This document shows, in pieces, positions 45,640 to 57,420 of a stretch of 64,000 nucleotides of DNA (its first letter is position 1; each line of letters begins with the position of its first letter). Origin of the DNA: Peromyscus leucopus (Eukaryota; Chordata; Mammalia; Rodentia; Cricetidae). Location: the NCBI RefSeq assembly GCF_004664715.2, contig NC_051069.1, positions 10,281,501-10,345,500 on the forward strand, written 5' to 3'. Under the pieces are notes generated by a model, which was not told the origin of the DNA, made no database searches, and saw only the letters and a list, made by a program, of their open reading frames with translations. A program made the position numbers and the translations under genes.

Positions 45640-46010
45640 TGACTGTGGTTTGAGCCTCCCAATCAGTGCTCACTGAAACTTAATCCCCATTGAGAGAGAT
45701 TAATTAAGAGGAGAAAACACCAGTTTGTCTGTGGCTTTTGGAGGTGGGACCTGTAGGGATGATAAGGTTAATGGAGTCATACAGCTGGAGTATTCACCCA
45801 ATGGGAACATGGCCATATAAAAAGAGGACACTTCGTTCCTGTCATCGGGTGATGTCTCACAGTGCTTTGAGACTGGCGGAGCCTTCACCAGATACAAAGT
45901 CTGAACTTCTCCTCGTTCTAAACTATGAGCCTGATAAACCTCTTTCGCTCGTAAACTACCCAGTTTGTAGTATTCAGTTATAGCAACAGCAAGCAGACTC
46001 TTACAGACAT
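45640..46010 (+). mobile_element. MaLR-type LTR relic
   Basis: gacctgtagggatgataagg, tcacccaatgggaacatggc, aaactatgagcctgataaac, ctacccagtttgtagtattc and cagttatagcaacagcaagc follow the 3' half of MST/MLT-type LTRs. Old and diverged. Confidence 0.55.
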
Positions 46011-46615
46011 AGGAAGAACGCTCCACCCAGAACCAGTAGAGTCCAGCTTTTTCCCCAGTACACACGGGCAGTGTCCAGAGCACACCATCCGTCAGGCAAG
46101 AAGACAAAGCTTGGTACATTTTAAAAATTGAAATCATCCAAAATCGCATTCTCTGACCACAGTGGGCTACAACTAGGAACAACAGAAGAAAAACTGGAGA
46201 ATTCACAAATATGTGGAAAATTAAACAATGCATTCTCCAATGTGTTAATGAAAAAAATCACCAGAGAAATGGGGTGGAGGGGCGGAGTAAAATGCTTGGA
46301 GACAAAGCAAAACCACAACATATTAAAACTTCTAGGATCCAGCAGGAACTGTCCGCAGATGGGCAATATTAGTGCCCTGTGCCAGCACTGGATGAGAAGA
46401 TCGTGGATTCTCTCTACATCCTAAGGTACTATAAGTGAGGCAGAAACTGGACTCAAATCAAGAGGGACAGGAAGGACACAAACTAGAACAGAGGTGAACA
46501 AGATAGGCGGAAAAAGCAGCAGAGAAGACCGAGGAGCCCAAAGGCTGGTTCTCTGAGAGCCACAGAACCGGCACATGCGCAGTGAGGTTGACCAAGAAGG
46601 AAGACCTGTGCGCAC
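46011..46615. other. unannotated stretch
   Basis: No supported gene or repeat. Confidence 0.35.
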
Positions 46616-46619
46616 ACAT

Positions 46620-46800
46620 ACTCTCACTGAGCACAGGGCTGTGGGTTCAGCTTGCGCCTGTCTCCACCTCCAGTACACTGGTAATCGAGGCCATTCGACA
46701 CTCCCACTCAGCTTTCACACGGGTTCTGGGGAACTGAACTCTGGCTTCACACTCGTGTGGCAAGTGTTTCCCCCACTGAGCCATATCCCCGGTCCTCTTT
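46620..46800 (-). repeat. B4-type SINE, degraded
   Basis: ctctcactgagcacagggct, gttctggggaactgaactct, gtggcaagtgtttcccccac, tgagccatatccccggtcc. Confidence 0.55.
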
Positions 46801-46834
46801 CTGAACTTTTACTTTCAAATTTCATATTTTGTTT

Positions 46835-47000
46835 CTGGCTTGTTTGTTTGTTGTTGTTGCTTGAGACAGGGTCTCTTTGGTCCAAGCTTCTCTGGAACGC
46901 GCTCACATACAGGCCAGGCTGCCCTTGAACTCAGAGACCCTCCTACCTCTGCCTCCCTAGTGTTGGGATTAAAGACGTGCTTCACCTCTGTTTCTTTCAA
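46835..47000 (-). repeat. B1 SINE
   Basis: TTTG/TTG tail, gagacagggtctctttggtc, gtgttgggattaaagacgtg. Confidence 0.8.
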
Positions 47001-47685
47001 CAAGGACCATGCGTGACTGAGTTCGCAGTGTAGGGGACCGGCAACCCTATTCCAGGATCCTTTGTGTGGAAGGGGCACAGCTCAGCGCTCAGGGTCGGAT
47101 GCCTTCCGGAGACCACTGACTCAGAAAGGCCCTTGTGAGCCCTGAGGAACCTGGCCCAGCAGATGCCGTGTGTCTGTCCTCACTTTCTGGAACCTTCCAG
47201 GCATGCTAGCAGCAAACTGCTTGGCCCTGCTGGGACACACTGCCTCGGCGATGTTCCCCAGGTCCCCTCTCCTCTGGGTCCAGCTGTTTCCCCCTTTTTC
47301 CTGTGTTCTTGGCCCCAAGCCAGCAGGGAGCCGGATGAGCAGGAGGAAGCCTCCCTGTGTTAATTGGCGCTAATGAATTCTTGCAGCCCTTTCTGCATCT
47401 TCCTGGGCTGCTGCAGGAAGCTGCTGAGACAGCACCATGGCACGGTGCTCTGTGCACTAAATGCAAGCAGCGCTCCACCTGAGGTGCCCCGCCGGGTGAG
47501 AACAGGAGAGAGATCCAGGATGTGAGTGAGGTTTAAAATAGCGTCAGAGCCCCCTGAAGTGCCTTCAAAATGTCTTCCTCGCGTAACCATCAGTACATGG
47601 GAAGCCTGATTAAAATCCCTATTGTGCGTACGTATTTACATTTTTTTCCATGTGTGTGTAAGCCAAAGATCAACCTCGGTGTCAT
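47001..47685. other. unannotated stretch
   Basis: GC-moderate unique sequence. No supported gene. Confidence 0.4.
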
Positions 47686-47689
47686 CCTT

Positions 47690-47837
47690 CAGACACCAGC
47701 CAACTCAGGATTTTTTGAGATAGGTTCTCTCACTGGCCTAGAGCTCACCATACATGTAGGCTGAGCTGTCTGTCTGGCAAGCTCCAGGAATCCACTTGTC
47801 TCTGCTCCCTCAGAGCAGGAATTAGACGCAGGCACTG
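47690..47837 (-). repeat. B4-type SINE, left part (split)
   Basis: gagataggttctctcactgg, cctagagctcaccatacatg, agctccaggaatccacttgt, then gacgcaggcac where the next element interrupts. Confidence 0.65.
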
Positions 47838-48212
47838 TCTTAGTTAGGGTTTTATTGCTGTGAAGAGACACCATGACCATGGCAACTCTTATAAAGGCAA
47901 AAAAAATTTTTTTTAACTGGGGCTGGCTTACAGTTTCAGAGGTTTAGTGCATCTTCGTCGTCATAGCGGGAAACGTAGCTGCCTGCAGGCAGACATGGTG
48001 CTGGAGAAGGAGCTGAGAGTTCTGCATCGTGATCCACAGGCAGCAGGAGATACTGTGTGCCACACTGGGCAGCTTGAGCATACATGAGACCTCAAAGCCC
48101 GCCCCCACAGAGACACACTTCCTCCAACAAGGCCACATCTCCTCATAGAGCCATCCCTATGTGCCAAGCATTCAAACTTGGGGCCGTTCCTGTTCAAACC
48201 ACCACAACCACC
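47838..48212. mobile_element. hAT-like rodent repeat (URR1-like), inserted in a SINE
   Basis: gtcttagttagggttttatt, gaagagacaccatgaccatg, ctggcttacagtttcagagg, cagacatggtgctggagaag, gacacacttcctccaacaag, then ctgttcaaaccaccac. This is the best copy in this orientation. Confidence 0.8.
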
Positions 48213-48325
48213 ATCCCTGTTTTTTTTTTTTAAAAAAAAAAACACGGGTTCTGAGGATTGAACGCAGGTCCTCATGTGCACTCACCAAGCAATCTACTCA
48301 CAGCTGTTTCCTCGGTCCTAGAAGC
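48213..48325 (-). repeat. B4-type SINE, right part
   Basis: accaccatccctgttttttt, acgggttctgaggattgaac and gcaggtcctcatgtgcactc complete the SINE at 47,690. Confidence 0.65.
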
Positions 48326-48414
48326 CTCACCTCATGTGTGAGATGCAGCTACTCTATTTTGAACCCTTGCTCTGGAAGTCCCTGTACCAGGCTATGGACA
48401 GACTTGTACCTGTG

Positions 48415-48510
48415 AGATGGATGCTGTCATTATTCACTTTTGAACCCAGGACCTCATGCATGCTAGGCAAGCTCTCTATCACTGAAGCAAACCCCCAGTC
48501 TTTCTCAGTG
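48415..48510 (-). repeat. B4/ID-type SINE head
   Basis: gaacccaggacctcatgcat, gctaggcaagctctctatca and ctgaagcaaacccccagtc. Confidence 0.6.
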
Positions 48511-51500
48511 GTCCCCCAAAACTCTTCTCTGGGGAGGCTCCTTGTTAACCTCAGGCCACTTGAGCCTTCTGGGCACCAAAGGGGAGGTGCCTGCAGGGAC
48601 CCCAGACTCCGGTTTCCTCTGCACCCTCCACACCCTCGTGCTCCCCCAGATGGCTCTTATCAGTCTAGTCCCGTCTACTGCTCTGCACCTATGATCTCAT
48701 CTACCTCGCACGCCATTGACTCAGCGGCTTCCCTAGTGTCCATATCCATCCGAGAGGATGTGCACGGCGGGTCGGGGCAGCCTGATGGAGTGAGTACTTC
48801 GCAGGTAGATGCCGCGGAGCGAGTTCAGCGAGCAATTAAGATGTACCATGAAGCATAACCCAGAAGAATAGTGTATCTCCGGGCACTGAGAACAGGCATG
48901 AGACGGTGACCCGTTGGGGAGGGGGAGTACTCAGTGCCTTGAGGTTCCTATATCCTGTGACCTCCCCTAGTCCACACGTAATGTTGTTGAACAGCCTCAG
49001 CAGAGCGATCACCTAGACCCACTACTCACACACTACGAACACATACACCGTGCTCTCTCCACCACCCCTCGACCGCCCTATCTACCTTACGTTTCTCTGC
49101 ATTTTATATTAAAGATACAGCGATCTACTAAACCTCAGAGTTAGAGAAAGTTGGTTCGGCACCGGTGTTTTATAGCCTAATATTAAGGCACCAGTAGGGC
49201 ATTGGTAGTCTCTGCGAGTCGCAGCCTTAGCTCCTGTGATACTCGTAGTCATTCCTCTCTCTCAAGTGCTGACGCCCATGAACAATGCTCGCCGCCCACT
49301 AGTTCAACCGGTGGCCTAACTGACATGTCCCTAAAGTACCAGCAGCAAACGCCCGGCTAGCCTCTATGGGATTAAGATGCTAACTAGCTAACTCATCGTT
49401 TTTTTTTTTTTTTTGGATTTACAAACCAGAACATTGTCATGTACACTATCATCTTCATCATTTCAATTCGTTGATCACTCTATCTCACCGTCAGCTCTAA
49501 CTACCACCATTTACATTACTTGACAGGTATTAGAGTAACATTTGCTAAAACTATGTATATACAGACGCTGCACGCCAGTGCTCAAGGCTCGATTACTAAT
49601 CTATTCCAACAGACGCTAGACATAGAGACAAACATGTGAGCAACGCTCTGGCGCGAGCCTATAGAATCCCATAGAGACAGTGACCTGAGGTACGCAGCCC
49701 TCAATTCACATTCCTGTTGCTCCCCGAGTCTCGAACTAGTAGACACATATAGATCATATCTATAAGTTCATTGTAGTGTGTTAGTTGCGAAGCTAGTCCC
49801 GACAGGGGGATCAGAGCATGTGTTCAGTACTAAACTGTCGAAGCTTACACAGCATCTCTGAGATACATGTATGATATATCAAGTAGGAGGTTGGAGCTCT
49901 TTGAGAATGATAAACTTGTGCTCGGCTACTCTGCACAGCAGGCGCGTCCTTAGGCTTATGGACTAGTCCAATCTCTGACGCCAGCGTAAGAGCCAGTGAG
50001 ACCGTTGGAATGGTAGAGTTCTGCCTAGGTGTAAGAGGACTAATCCACGGGCAATGCCAAGGGCAAGCCACTGCAGGATGTAGTCTGCTCTGACAACCTG
50101 GGGAAGAGTACAGTCATGTCTTCTCTAGTTTTCCATCACCACCAAGGCCCATTCTTTTCGCTTCCCATTCCAAGAGAAAACCGAACCCCAAAAGGCTAAC
50201 CCTCCTGGAGCGATGAGGAAGTCTGTCTTAGCTCTGGGCCCATCGCGCACTGCCGCGCAAGGTGCTTCCTCTTAACTCGTGCCTACGGCGGGCGCGTGCA
50301 GGGAAACGATCTCAGCAACGAAACGGGTCTTCTTGTTAAAAATACAACACGGCTGCTCGCTGGTTGCTACGGACCTACAAACATTCCGCGCAGAGCAGCC
50401 TATTGTGAGACTTACTGCCACTAAAGGTTTAATCACATACTAACGTGTGGTATGCTACACCACATGTCTCTCCACAGGACTAGTACCAGACTCCCGTCTC
50501 CTATGCGATGTTTCACTCGCGCTTACGAAGACTCTCCTCACAATAGCCTGTGTCTTCGACAAGCAATACTTAACAGTGCAAGGGGAAAGGTCGTAGTCTC
50601 TCCTAGCCACGGTGAGGCAGTATGCTGTCTCCTGGTAAAGGTTTCATGTGGTGTGGGTGGTATGATTGGCAAGTCCACCACTCCTAAGAGTGAGAGGAGA
50701 GCAAGGTAGAACGAATACATTCGGCGTCAGAAATGATGCGGGAGGTCAAAGAGTCGCAAGGCGTTGGTGTGCTAGGAAGACAGACACTCCGACTATCGCT
50801 TACGCTTCTCCTTGCTGAGGCAAGGTAAGGTGGCTCGAGGACTAGTCAACCAGGAGAAGAACCTACAGAGAAACGGCTAATTCCTGGACCCAACACCTGT
50901 GGCAGCCCCAAGACGGCTCGTGTCGGACCTGTGCCAAATGAGGGTCTGGTACAGATATTCATTACCCACACCACACACCGAACGTGCTGAGGTCGTTCTT
51001 CCAAGGTGGTTTACTGATGCTGTGTGGCAGGGCATCTGCATTCCAACTGCAACACGGGTAAAAGGATACTTGCTCGGAAGGTTTGTCCAGGCGAAGCGTG
51101 CTGGACGATGCATGGGTTCATCGTTTATGGTCCACCTCATAGGCTCTCCCGAGGGGACTCGAAGACAACCACGAGATGAGCAATTCCCTCCCTCGTCTTG
51201 CTCTCGAGGTGCTTTTCACCTCTGAGGAGATGGCAAAGCACTGGAGGAGTTCCTGGGAGCCTGGCGACTGAGGGAGGGGGGTGGGCGGCGCGATTCCTTT
51301 CCTGCGCCCGGACAGCACTGCCTGTTGCAGGCCCGTGGACGGAGGGCATGTTCCATACGCTTCACTCGAGGGAGAGTTCCCAACGGATCCGACTCTCGGG
51401 ACCGAGGAGCACAGATACTCTCGCGTCTTCCCCAGTGGGTGACCCCAGTCGCAAGAGGTACAGGAGTGAAGCAGCCCTGGAGATACTCTTCTGAAGAGAG

Positions 51501-52984
51501 AGACATTTCGTTGAGGCAAGTAGGGGCTTTGGCATGGCGTATAACGAGCGTGGGAGAGCTCCAGGCTCTTCTCCCCAGGTCTGCTCGGGCCGGGCCCGAC
51601 GCCGGTTCCCGTGTGTTACCACAGATAAGGTGAGCCTCGGCTCCCCAGTGAGGGGCAGTTTTGGGGGGATCCCGTTCGCCTACCTCTCGCCCTCTGCGCA
51701 CGACGGCCGCTTGGAGCTGGGAGTCTAGTCTCGAGGGACCCGAGGGAGCTACCTGAATGCAAGTACTGGTATGCTCTCAATGGAGATGAAGCCGCCGCGC
51801 CGGCCATGGGGACAGCAGGCAGCGCCATGGAACTGGCAACAGGCGCACGGCGAGCGGGCGCGCCAGCCAGTCGAGGAAGGGTCGCCGTGTCCGCTCTCAG
51901 AGGAGCCTCCCTCGGCACCTCACCCGTTTAGTCTCTGCCTCGTCCAATCTATCTGTGGCAGGCACAACTTGTGTCCAGGACAAAGGCTTCTGAGAGAGCC
52001 TGCGAGACTCACCCGTGTGGGACTCAGAGTCAGAATAAGCGTGCGCTTGCGTGCGATGCCATTGTCTGCGACCCCACTACGCCGACACAGAATCCGAAAC
52101 GAACAAACTGTTCGTTGTCACTCGAGCGCTCTATATCATACGGGACAGCCCAGGAGCCCATTCCCACTGGCCCGGTTAGGGTCTTTTTACCCTTGCCTGA
52201 CGAGTGGGGAATCTTGCATTTCCAACGATGTGCTCCACGTCCACCACACCTAACTCTTGAGACGGGGTGTGGCGTGTGCCAAAGTCCTAGGGCGCCAGAG
52301 AGGTGCCCACAGGTTCAAGTTTACGGAGCCTGCTTTCTCAGACCCCAGTTTGGTGTCGGGCCTTGACTGGTGCCCTCTGTGTGGGTGACCGGCAGGTCGC
52401 AGGCGCTTTTCGGCCCAATGGACACAGCTATAAACACATCCACTGGCGTGGCCCTCGTAGGAGGGATTCCGAGTCCTCAATAGAGGGCCTCTGGCTCGGT
52501 CGCTCTAGGTACAACAGCTGCCGTAACGCGGAGGGGCAGTTGCAGAGGCGAGCATGAGGTTTGGGCTGGGTGAGGGATTCCAGAACCGGCGGCTTGACTG
52601 GAGCAGGATGGCGGGCCGGCCGGCCCTCAGGCACTCTTAAGGAGGCAGCGCATGGCTGCTAGTGCCCTCTCTTTCCAACAGAGTGCACCATCTCTCGAGT
52701 CGCCCGCCTTTGCGAGGCGAGCCACGCCTTATTCTCCGGCCGAGGAGAACTAACGTGCTAACCAACCACCATTGCTCACGAGGATCCTCCAACACCAGTT
52801 CACTAGCCAGACATGCCTCGACGATGGCAAAATCAACCAGTTGAAGGTCTATAAAAGTAACATACAGAGAATAAAGAACTCGGAAATATAGCTCAACAGT
52901 TATAATTATTTAAAAAGAGACTTATGGCAAGGCGTCGCGGTTCCAGGGCAGCGGATGGGACTGGCGGCCACCGACTCGCTAGAC

Positions 52985-53165
52985 CGTGGCTCCCTTACAG
53001 CCGGCGAGAAGAGGCGCAACCCACTTTAATGCCCGGCAACTGGGACCGGTCAGGAGGCTAGGGTGGGGGATATTCGTATGACTTTGTCGAAGGACCCAGC
53101 CTGGTGTCATTGGACACTTGGTTCCAGGAGGACAGAGCCCCGAGGTTCGAGCTACACAAAGACAC
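52985..53165 (+). repeat. B1 SINE seen through sequence noise
   Basis: gaggcgcaacccactttaat, then ggaggctaggg, cagcctggtgtcattggaca, gttccaggaggacagagccc and gagctacacaaagac follow B1 order, with single-base indels unlike natural SINE divergence. Confidence 0.55.
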
Positions 53166-54794
53166 GCATCATTGTCGGTCACCATGACAGATGAGAATGT
53201 ACATAGCCAGACTATGAGAAGTGGACAAAAGAAGCGTTCATGTAGAGGAGAGATAGCCCAGACTAATAAAGAAGAGCAAGACCTGATGAACGTTAGTATA
53301 AGAATGTATAGGAAGGCAGCCAGGGAGAGAGCCCATCACTATGGAAGAGAGGAAGGAGAGCGAGAAGGAAGGGGCACCCGAAGGAAAGCGTAAGAACAGA
53401 AAGCAAAGAGAAGAAAGTAATACGAAACCAAAAGAAAACGAAAGACACTGTTATTAGGGAAGAGAACGACAGAGATGGCCAGGATGTGCTAGAAGGAAAA
53501 TGACACGGGACCGGGAGGTAACCCTAGAACGCATGCATCCGCCAGAGCGAGAAGAAAATTAATTGAAGAGACTACTACTACATTCGCCACCCCATGAAAT
53601 AGATACGACTCGTTCTTGCGAAGACTACCATGGGATGCGCGCGATTCGACACCGGTATGTGTCTCGATTCAGACAGGGAAGGGAGGTATTGGCATGGACA
53701 CCAGAGATGCTCAGTGAAAGCGTCCCTGTGTGAAAACAACTCTAGAGATTGGGAGGGAGAGCAGGGGTCAGGTGGTGAAGTGGTATCGCTGCTATATGAT
53801 TGGGCGGCTCCTCACTCTCTCCCTGGTGAGTTCCTACCTTGAGGGTGCCGATTTGCAGATCCACAGCGACATCTTGTCATAAAGATGTCACCCTGAGAGT
53901 TCAGATGTGCGGTTTAAACGAGAAGCACTCCGCGGACGAGTGAAGCCACGGCGCGAGAGGCTCTCGCACGCTCGACACATGACCCAGATCCTAACCTGAC
54001 TCACTACGGAGTGCAATAAAATGCCTCTGGATTTATGAGACCCTGGTCCAAACATGACAACCAACAAGCAATGGGCATTGTGAGCAGCCACAAACAGGAG
54101 GCTTGCGTTCCGCGGGATAAAAGCGCATTCTCGCCTCCCCCTCATCTGCCTCACGGCCCAGCGGTCGAGCACTTCAAGCTCTCATTAGAGCGCTCTCAGT
54201 GAGCCTAGTACGTGACTACTGCCAATTGCTCTATCGGTAATGATTTCACATCAGTGACCTCTCTAACTCTCCTGTTAAGGCCCATAGTGCTTTGGCGTGT
54301 AGGCTTGGAGGAAACCCTCCGTACTCGCTCTCGGTCTTGAGTCGTTATAGGTAATGCTTAGTGGCACTTCTGATGACCCATGTCTCGTGGACCTAGAATG
54401 CTTCGATGGCTGGTATCGGCTGTGTGGGTTTTTGCCTAAGGTCCCCATGCTCGGTAGATTGATATCTGGGGCCCTTTTGAGTCTCTTTCCGTGCTTTTTG
54501 CCTTCTGGTCTCTTTTCTCCTTTATAAATAGGAACATACCCCCGCCCCCCAAAAAACCCCCCCCCTCTCAGGGAACTAGTTCTGTGTTCTTCCAGGTAAT
54601 CAGTGCGCTTCCTGGGAACGAGAGTCAACATAAAGTAGCGACACTTCTGCTTTTACAGACTAGGTTTCCTGGCACTACTCCAGTGATTTTACGTGGCACC
54701 TCCGGTTTGAGTCTACTGCTGCGTGCTGTGGCCCGGCAGTCCACAGCTGGCCAGTAGCCTCCATTTTCTTTCTGACTGTAGCTGTCTAGTCTAC

Positions 54795-55260
54795 ACATGC
54801 AAGGCTGATCACGCCCACTAAAGATTGTGGCAGACCAGACTTGCGGTCCCGTGGAGTGAGGCTGCTATCCCTAAGCGTGGTCTCCTCCACTCTAGCTGTC
54901 TGCATCTTTCGATGACCTTTTATGTGTTTCGGAGGGATATAAAATTAGTCGGACATACTCCAGGGGTCCGTTGGAGTCAAGCTCTCACTAGGTCGTCTAG
55001 ATGGCAGGAGGGTAGATGCAGCCTCCAGCCTCAGCATTGGCTCTTGGTGGCCAGACCCCTCCCAGAGTGTGGTCATGTGAGACCTCAAAGTCTACTGCCT
55101 CACCCCTGCTCAGAAACGCCCACTCATTCTTCTGCGGCTGTCCAACTGCAATCCCAACTCTGGCGGATAGCGTCCCAGCGCAGCCCCTTACCTGGTTGAA
55201 CCTTCTCTCTCAAGCCGGGTTTGCATTTCTGTGCACTCGGATTTCAGAGCAACTCTTTTT
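54795..55260 (-). repeat. noisy inverted copy of 60,313-60,698
   Basis: The reverse complement of 60,313-60,698 aligns by eye along this segment. The central 150 bp (gatgcagcctccagcctca onward) is about 90% alike, and the differences are mainly single-base indels. The noisy copy is about 80 nt longer (466 against 386), as expected from insertion-biased raw reads. Confidence 0.85.
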
Positions 55261-55329
55261 TAAAGTTTCAGTTTATTGTTTAGTTTGTATACACAGCGCG
55301 GTAGTTGATTTCGTTGTCTCTGATGGTCC

Positions 55330-55495
55330 AGCTAGTGCATACAGGCAAGTGGATGTGCACGAAGGACAACATTACTGGAGAGCTCTTCAGTTCCTTAGCA
55401 GACTACTCTTAAGGTTGCGTGTGGGATTGACTCCTTGGCCGTCACTTTTTAGCACGCAGTCACCTTTACCCGCTGTGCTATCTCACCAGCCCCAC
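55330..55495 (-). repeat. B3-type SINE seen through sequence noise
   Basis: ggatgtgcacgaaggacaac, then tttacccgctgtgctatctc and accagcccc: a reversed B3, heavily indel-marked. Confidence 0.5.
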
Positions 55496-56524
55496 GCAGT
55501 TAGAGCGATAAGACCAGAGCGGATTACTGTTGTTGTCATGTGGCTAGTGGAGAGAAGCAACTGTGTGGTAAGGCTCCCGAACAAAGTGTACGGTATTCAC
55601 AACCACACAACCAACATGGGCAGAAAGTATAGAGACCCCTGTCTCCAACATGAAACCAAAAGGCGGACCAGAGGAGACCGAAAATCCTCTGAAACCCAGG
55701 CCTGGAAGCGCGAGGCTGCTATACCGCGCGATTACAGGTCTGAAGCAGACATTATTTGATGTGTTACCACTTCAGCTCTCTGGTCTGACCCACATCAGTG
55801 AGCCCAGCAGGAGGGGAGGAACGCCTTGGGGCCACCCAGACCAGTACTGTTTCCCACGCTGGACCATGTAGTGTGATTAGGTATTGGGGCTCACAGCTTG
55901 GGGAGTGAACTACGTCCTCTCAGAGTGGACAGCCTTTTTAATGACCCATAGGTATCTGTGCGCAGCTTTTCTCCCTCCTGGCCATACCTACCACCTAGTT
56001 CACACGGCACACCAAACCCACAGCACGAGGCCACACAACACACACACAAACACGAGCGACACAGGAACGACAAAAGAAGCCCCCTCCGTTCACCACTATC
56101 GAAACACTCTCTACTCCTCATCGCAACCCTCACAGAGAAGGTCAAAGGAGACCAAGGAGGCACTAGACCAGACTCAGAAGAGCTAGCTAGGTCTAGGCTG
56201 CTGAAACAACCCATAAAGCAAAGGATAGATCCCACCATATGTATGGACTTTGACCATCACAAGACTATTTTTGTTCACCGCATGGCAGACTTGTGGGGAG
56301 TTGGGAGAGCAACAGCATCCCACACACCTCGACCCAAACCCAACACACAGATCGAAGACGCGCGCAGATCGAGCGTGAGAGAGTCATCGCGCAGTTGAGA
56401 TAGAGAGAGAGATCATACTATACGACAAGGCACGTTGGGAAGAAGAAGCTGCGAGAGGAGCGGAGGAGAGCGGGAACCAAAGGATGAAGGCACGAGGGCG
56501 GCGCTAGAAGATGATGGCCCAATG

Positions 56525-56720
56525 GGTAAGCACCTCACTGCTCTTTCAAGGGCCCCAGTGCCTCCCCCAGCACCCACACTGGTGGCTCACGGTCACCTGG
56601 AACTTGCGCTCCAGGAGGACCTGTCACCTCTGGCCTCCGCAGGCACCTCACTCGTGGGTACACACCTCCCCACTCCATCCACATAAGTAAAACATAATAA
56701 AAACAAATAAAAAAAAACCC
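56525..56720 (+). repeat. B2/B3 SINE
   Basis: gtaagcacctcactgctctt, cccagcacccacactggtgg, ctcacggtcacctggaactt, then an AATAAAA-rich tail. First clean sequence after the noisy segment. Confidence 0.75.
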
Positions 56721-56930
56721 ACAAACGATGAGGCACATGGAGCTGCCATCACAGGATGACAGAGGCTGAGGCAGGGGTAGGAGGGACAAAGTGACATAAG
56801 CTGAGATGGCCGGGCACAGGGCTGGAGACGGCAGGGGAAGGAGAGCAAGGGGGCATAGAGAAGTCCACGGAGGCGGCTGAGCCACAGGTGGGACTCTCAG
56901 TGGGCGAGGCAGCGGTGCTGGGTGATTAAA

Positions 56931-56933
<3 letters not shown>

Positions 56934-56983
<50 letters not shown>
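56934..56983. repeat. (TG)n microsatellite
   Basis: About 24 uninterrupted TG units. Confidence 0.95.
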
Positions 56984-56985
<2 letters not shown>

Positions 56986-57190
56986 GCTGAGCTGCAGGGG
57001 CGGCTGGGAGCGGTGAAGGGAGAGGCCGCAAGACAAAGAGATGGAGACGGAAAAATGCAGCCCTAAGAACCGTGAACAGGGAAGGGGTGGGGAACAGCAG
57101 CTGACAGCCATGTCCAGGCCCCGCCAGGCAGAAGAGCCAGCCCTGTAGTCCCCAGCTCACCCGTTCATCCTCACAGGAAATGAAACACAG

Positions 57191-57230
57191 CACGTGTGTG
57201 CGCGCACGCGCACACACACACACACGCACA
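57191..57230. repeat. alternating purine-pyrimidine CG/CA tract
   Basis: cacgtgtgtgcgcgcacgcg followed by (CA)n. Near-palindromic and Z-DNA prone. Confidence 0.85.
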
Positions 57231-57309
57231 GAATGGGGGGCAGGCAGAGTGAAATCCTGATTAAGCACACAGAGTGGGCTCAGAGTGCCACTGCAACTGG
57301 GGATTAGAA

Positions 57310-57420
57310 ACCTCCTTGGATGCATCCAGGAGGGCTTCCTGGAAGAGGCAGAGCTGGAGGAAAGGCTGGAGAAGCAGCTAGAGCTTCAGGCCAAGGAATG
57401 GCAAGAGTTAGGTGAGGCGG
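57310..57420 (-). mobile_element. possible L2 relic
   Basis: ggagggcttcctggaagagg is a hallmark phrase of reversed L2. The overlapping glutamate-rich 95-codon frame (57,285-57,572) follows from this repeat and is not called a gene. Confidence 0.4.

Larger units (their letters stand above)
48690..56520. other. error-rich, CpG-undepleted segment; probable unpolished long-read patch
   Basis: From about 48,690 to 56,520 the sequence changes character. CpG becomes frequent across all contexts, ordinary rodent phrases disappear, and the few recognisable elements carry many single-base insertions and deletions (for example a B1 at 52,985-53,165, a B3 at 55,330-55,495 and a B1 tail at about 54,038). 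Clean rodent sequence resumes abruptly in a B2-type SINE at 56,525. One part is an inverted copy of clean sequence at 60.3-60.7 kb. I infer an uncorrected single-molecule read used to close a gap. Frames inside it (up to 247 codons) should be ignored, and no gene is annotated here. Confidence 0.75.

Noticed and set aside
49310..49390. Ribosomal RNA-like phrase (agtaccagcagcaaacgcc)
   Set aside because: Only a short resemblance within the noisy block; flanks do not continue as rRNA.
55016..55759. 247-codon frame, one of the longest in the window
   Set aside because: It lies in the error-rich block, crosses the inverted copy and a noisy B3, and has no recognisable domain.
48690..56520. Bacterial or viral insert, or horizontally transferred island, suggested by high CpG
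   Set aside because: No long coherent frames, and the block contains noisy B1/B3 SINEs and an inverted copy of local rodent sequence; raw-read error explains it better.
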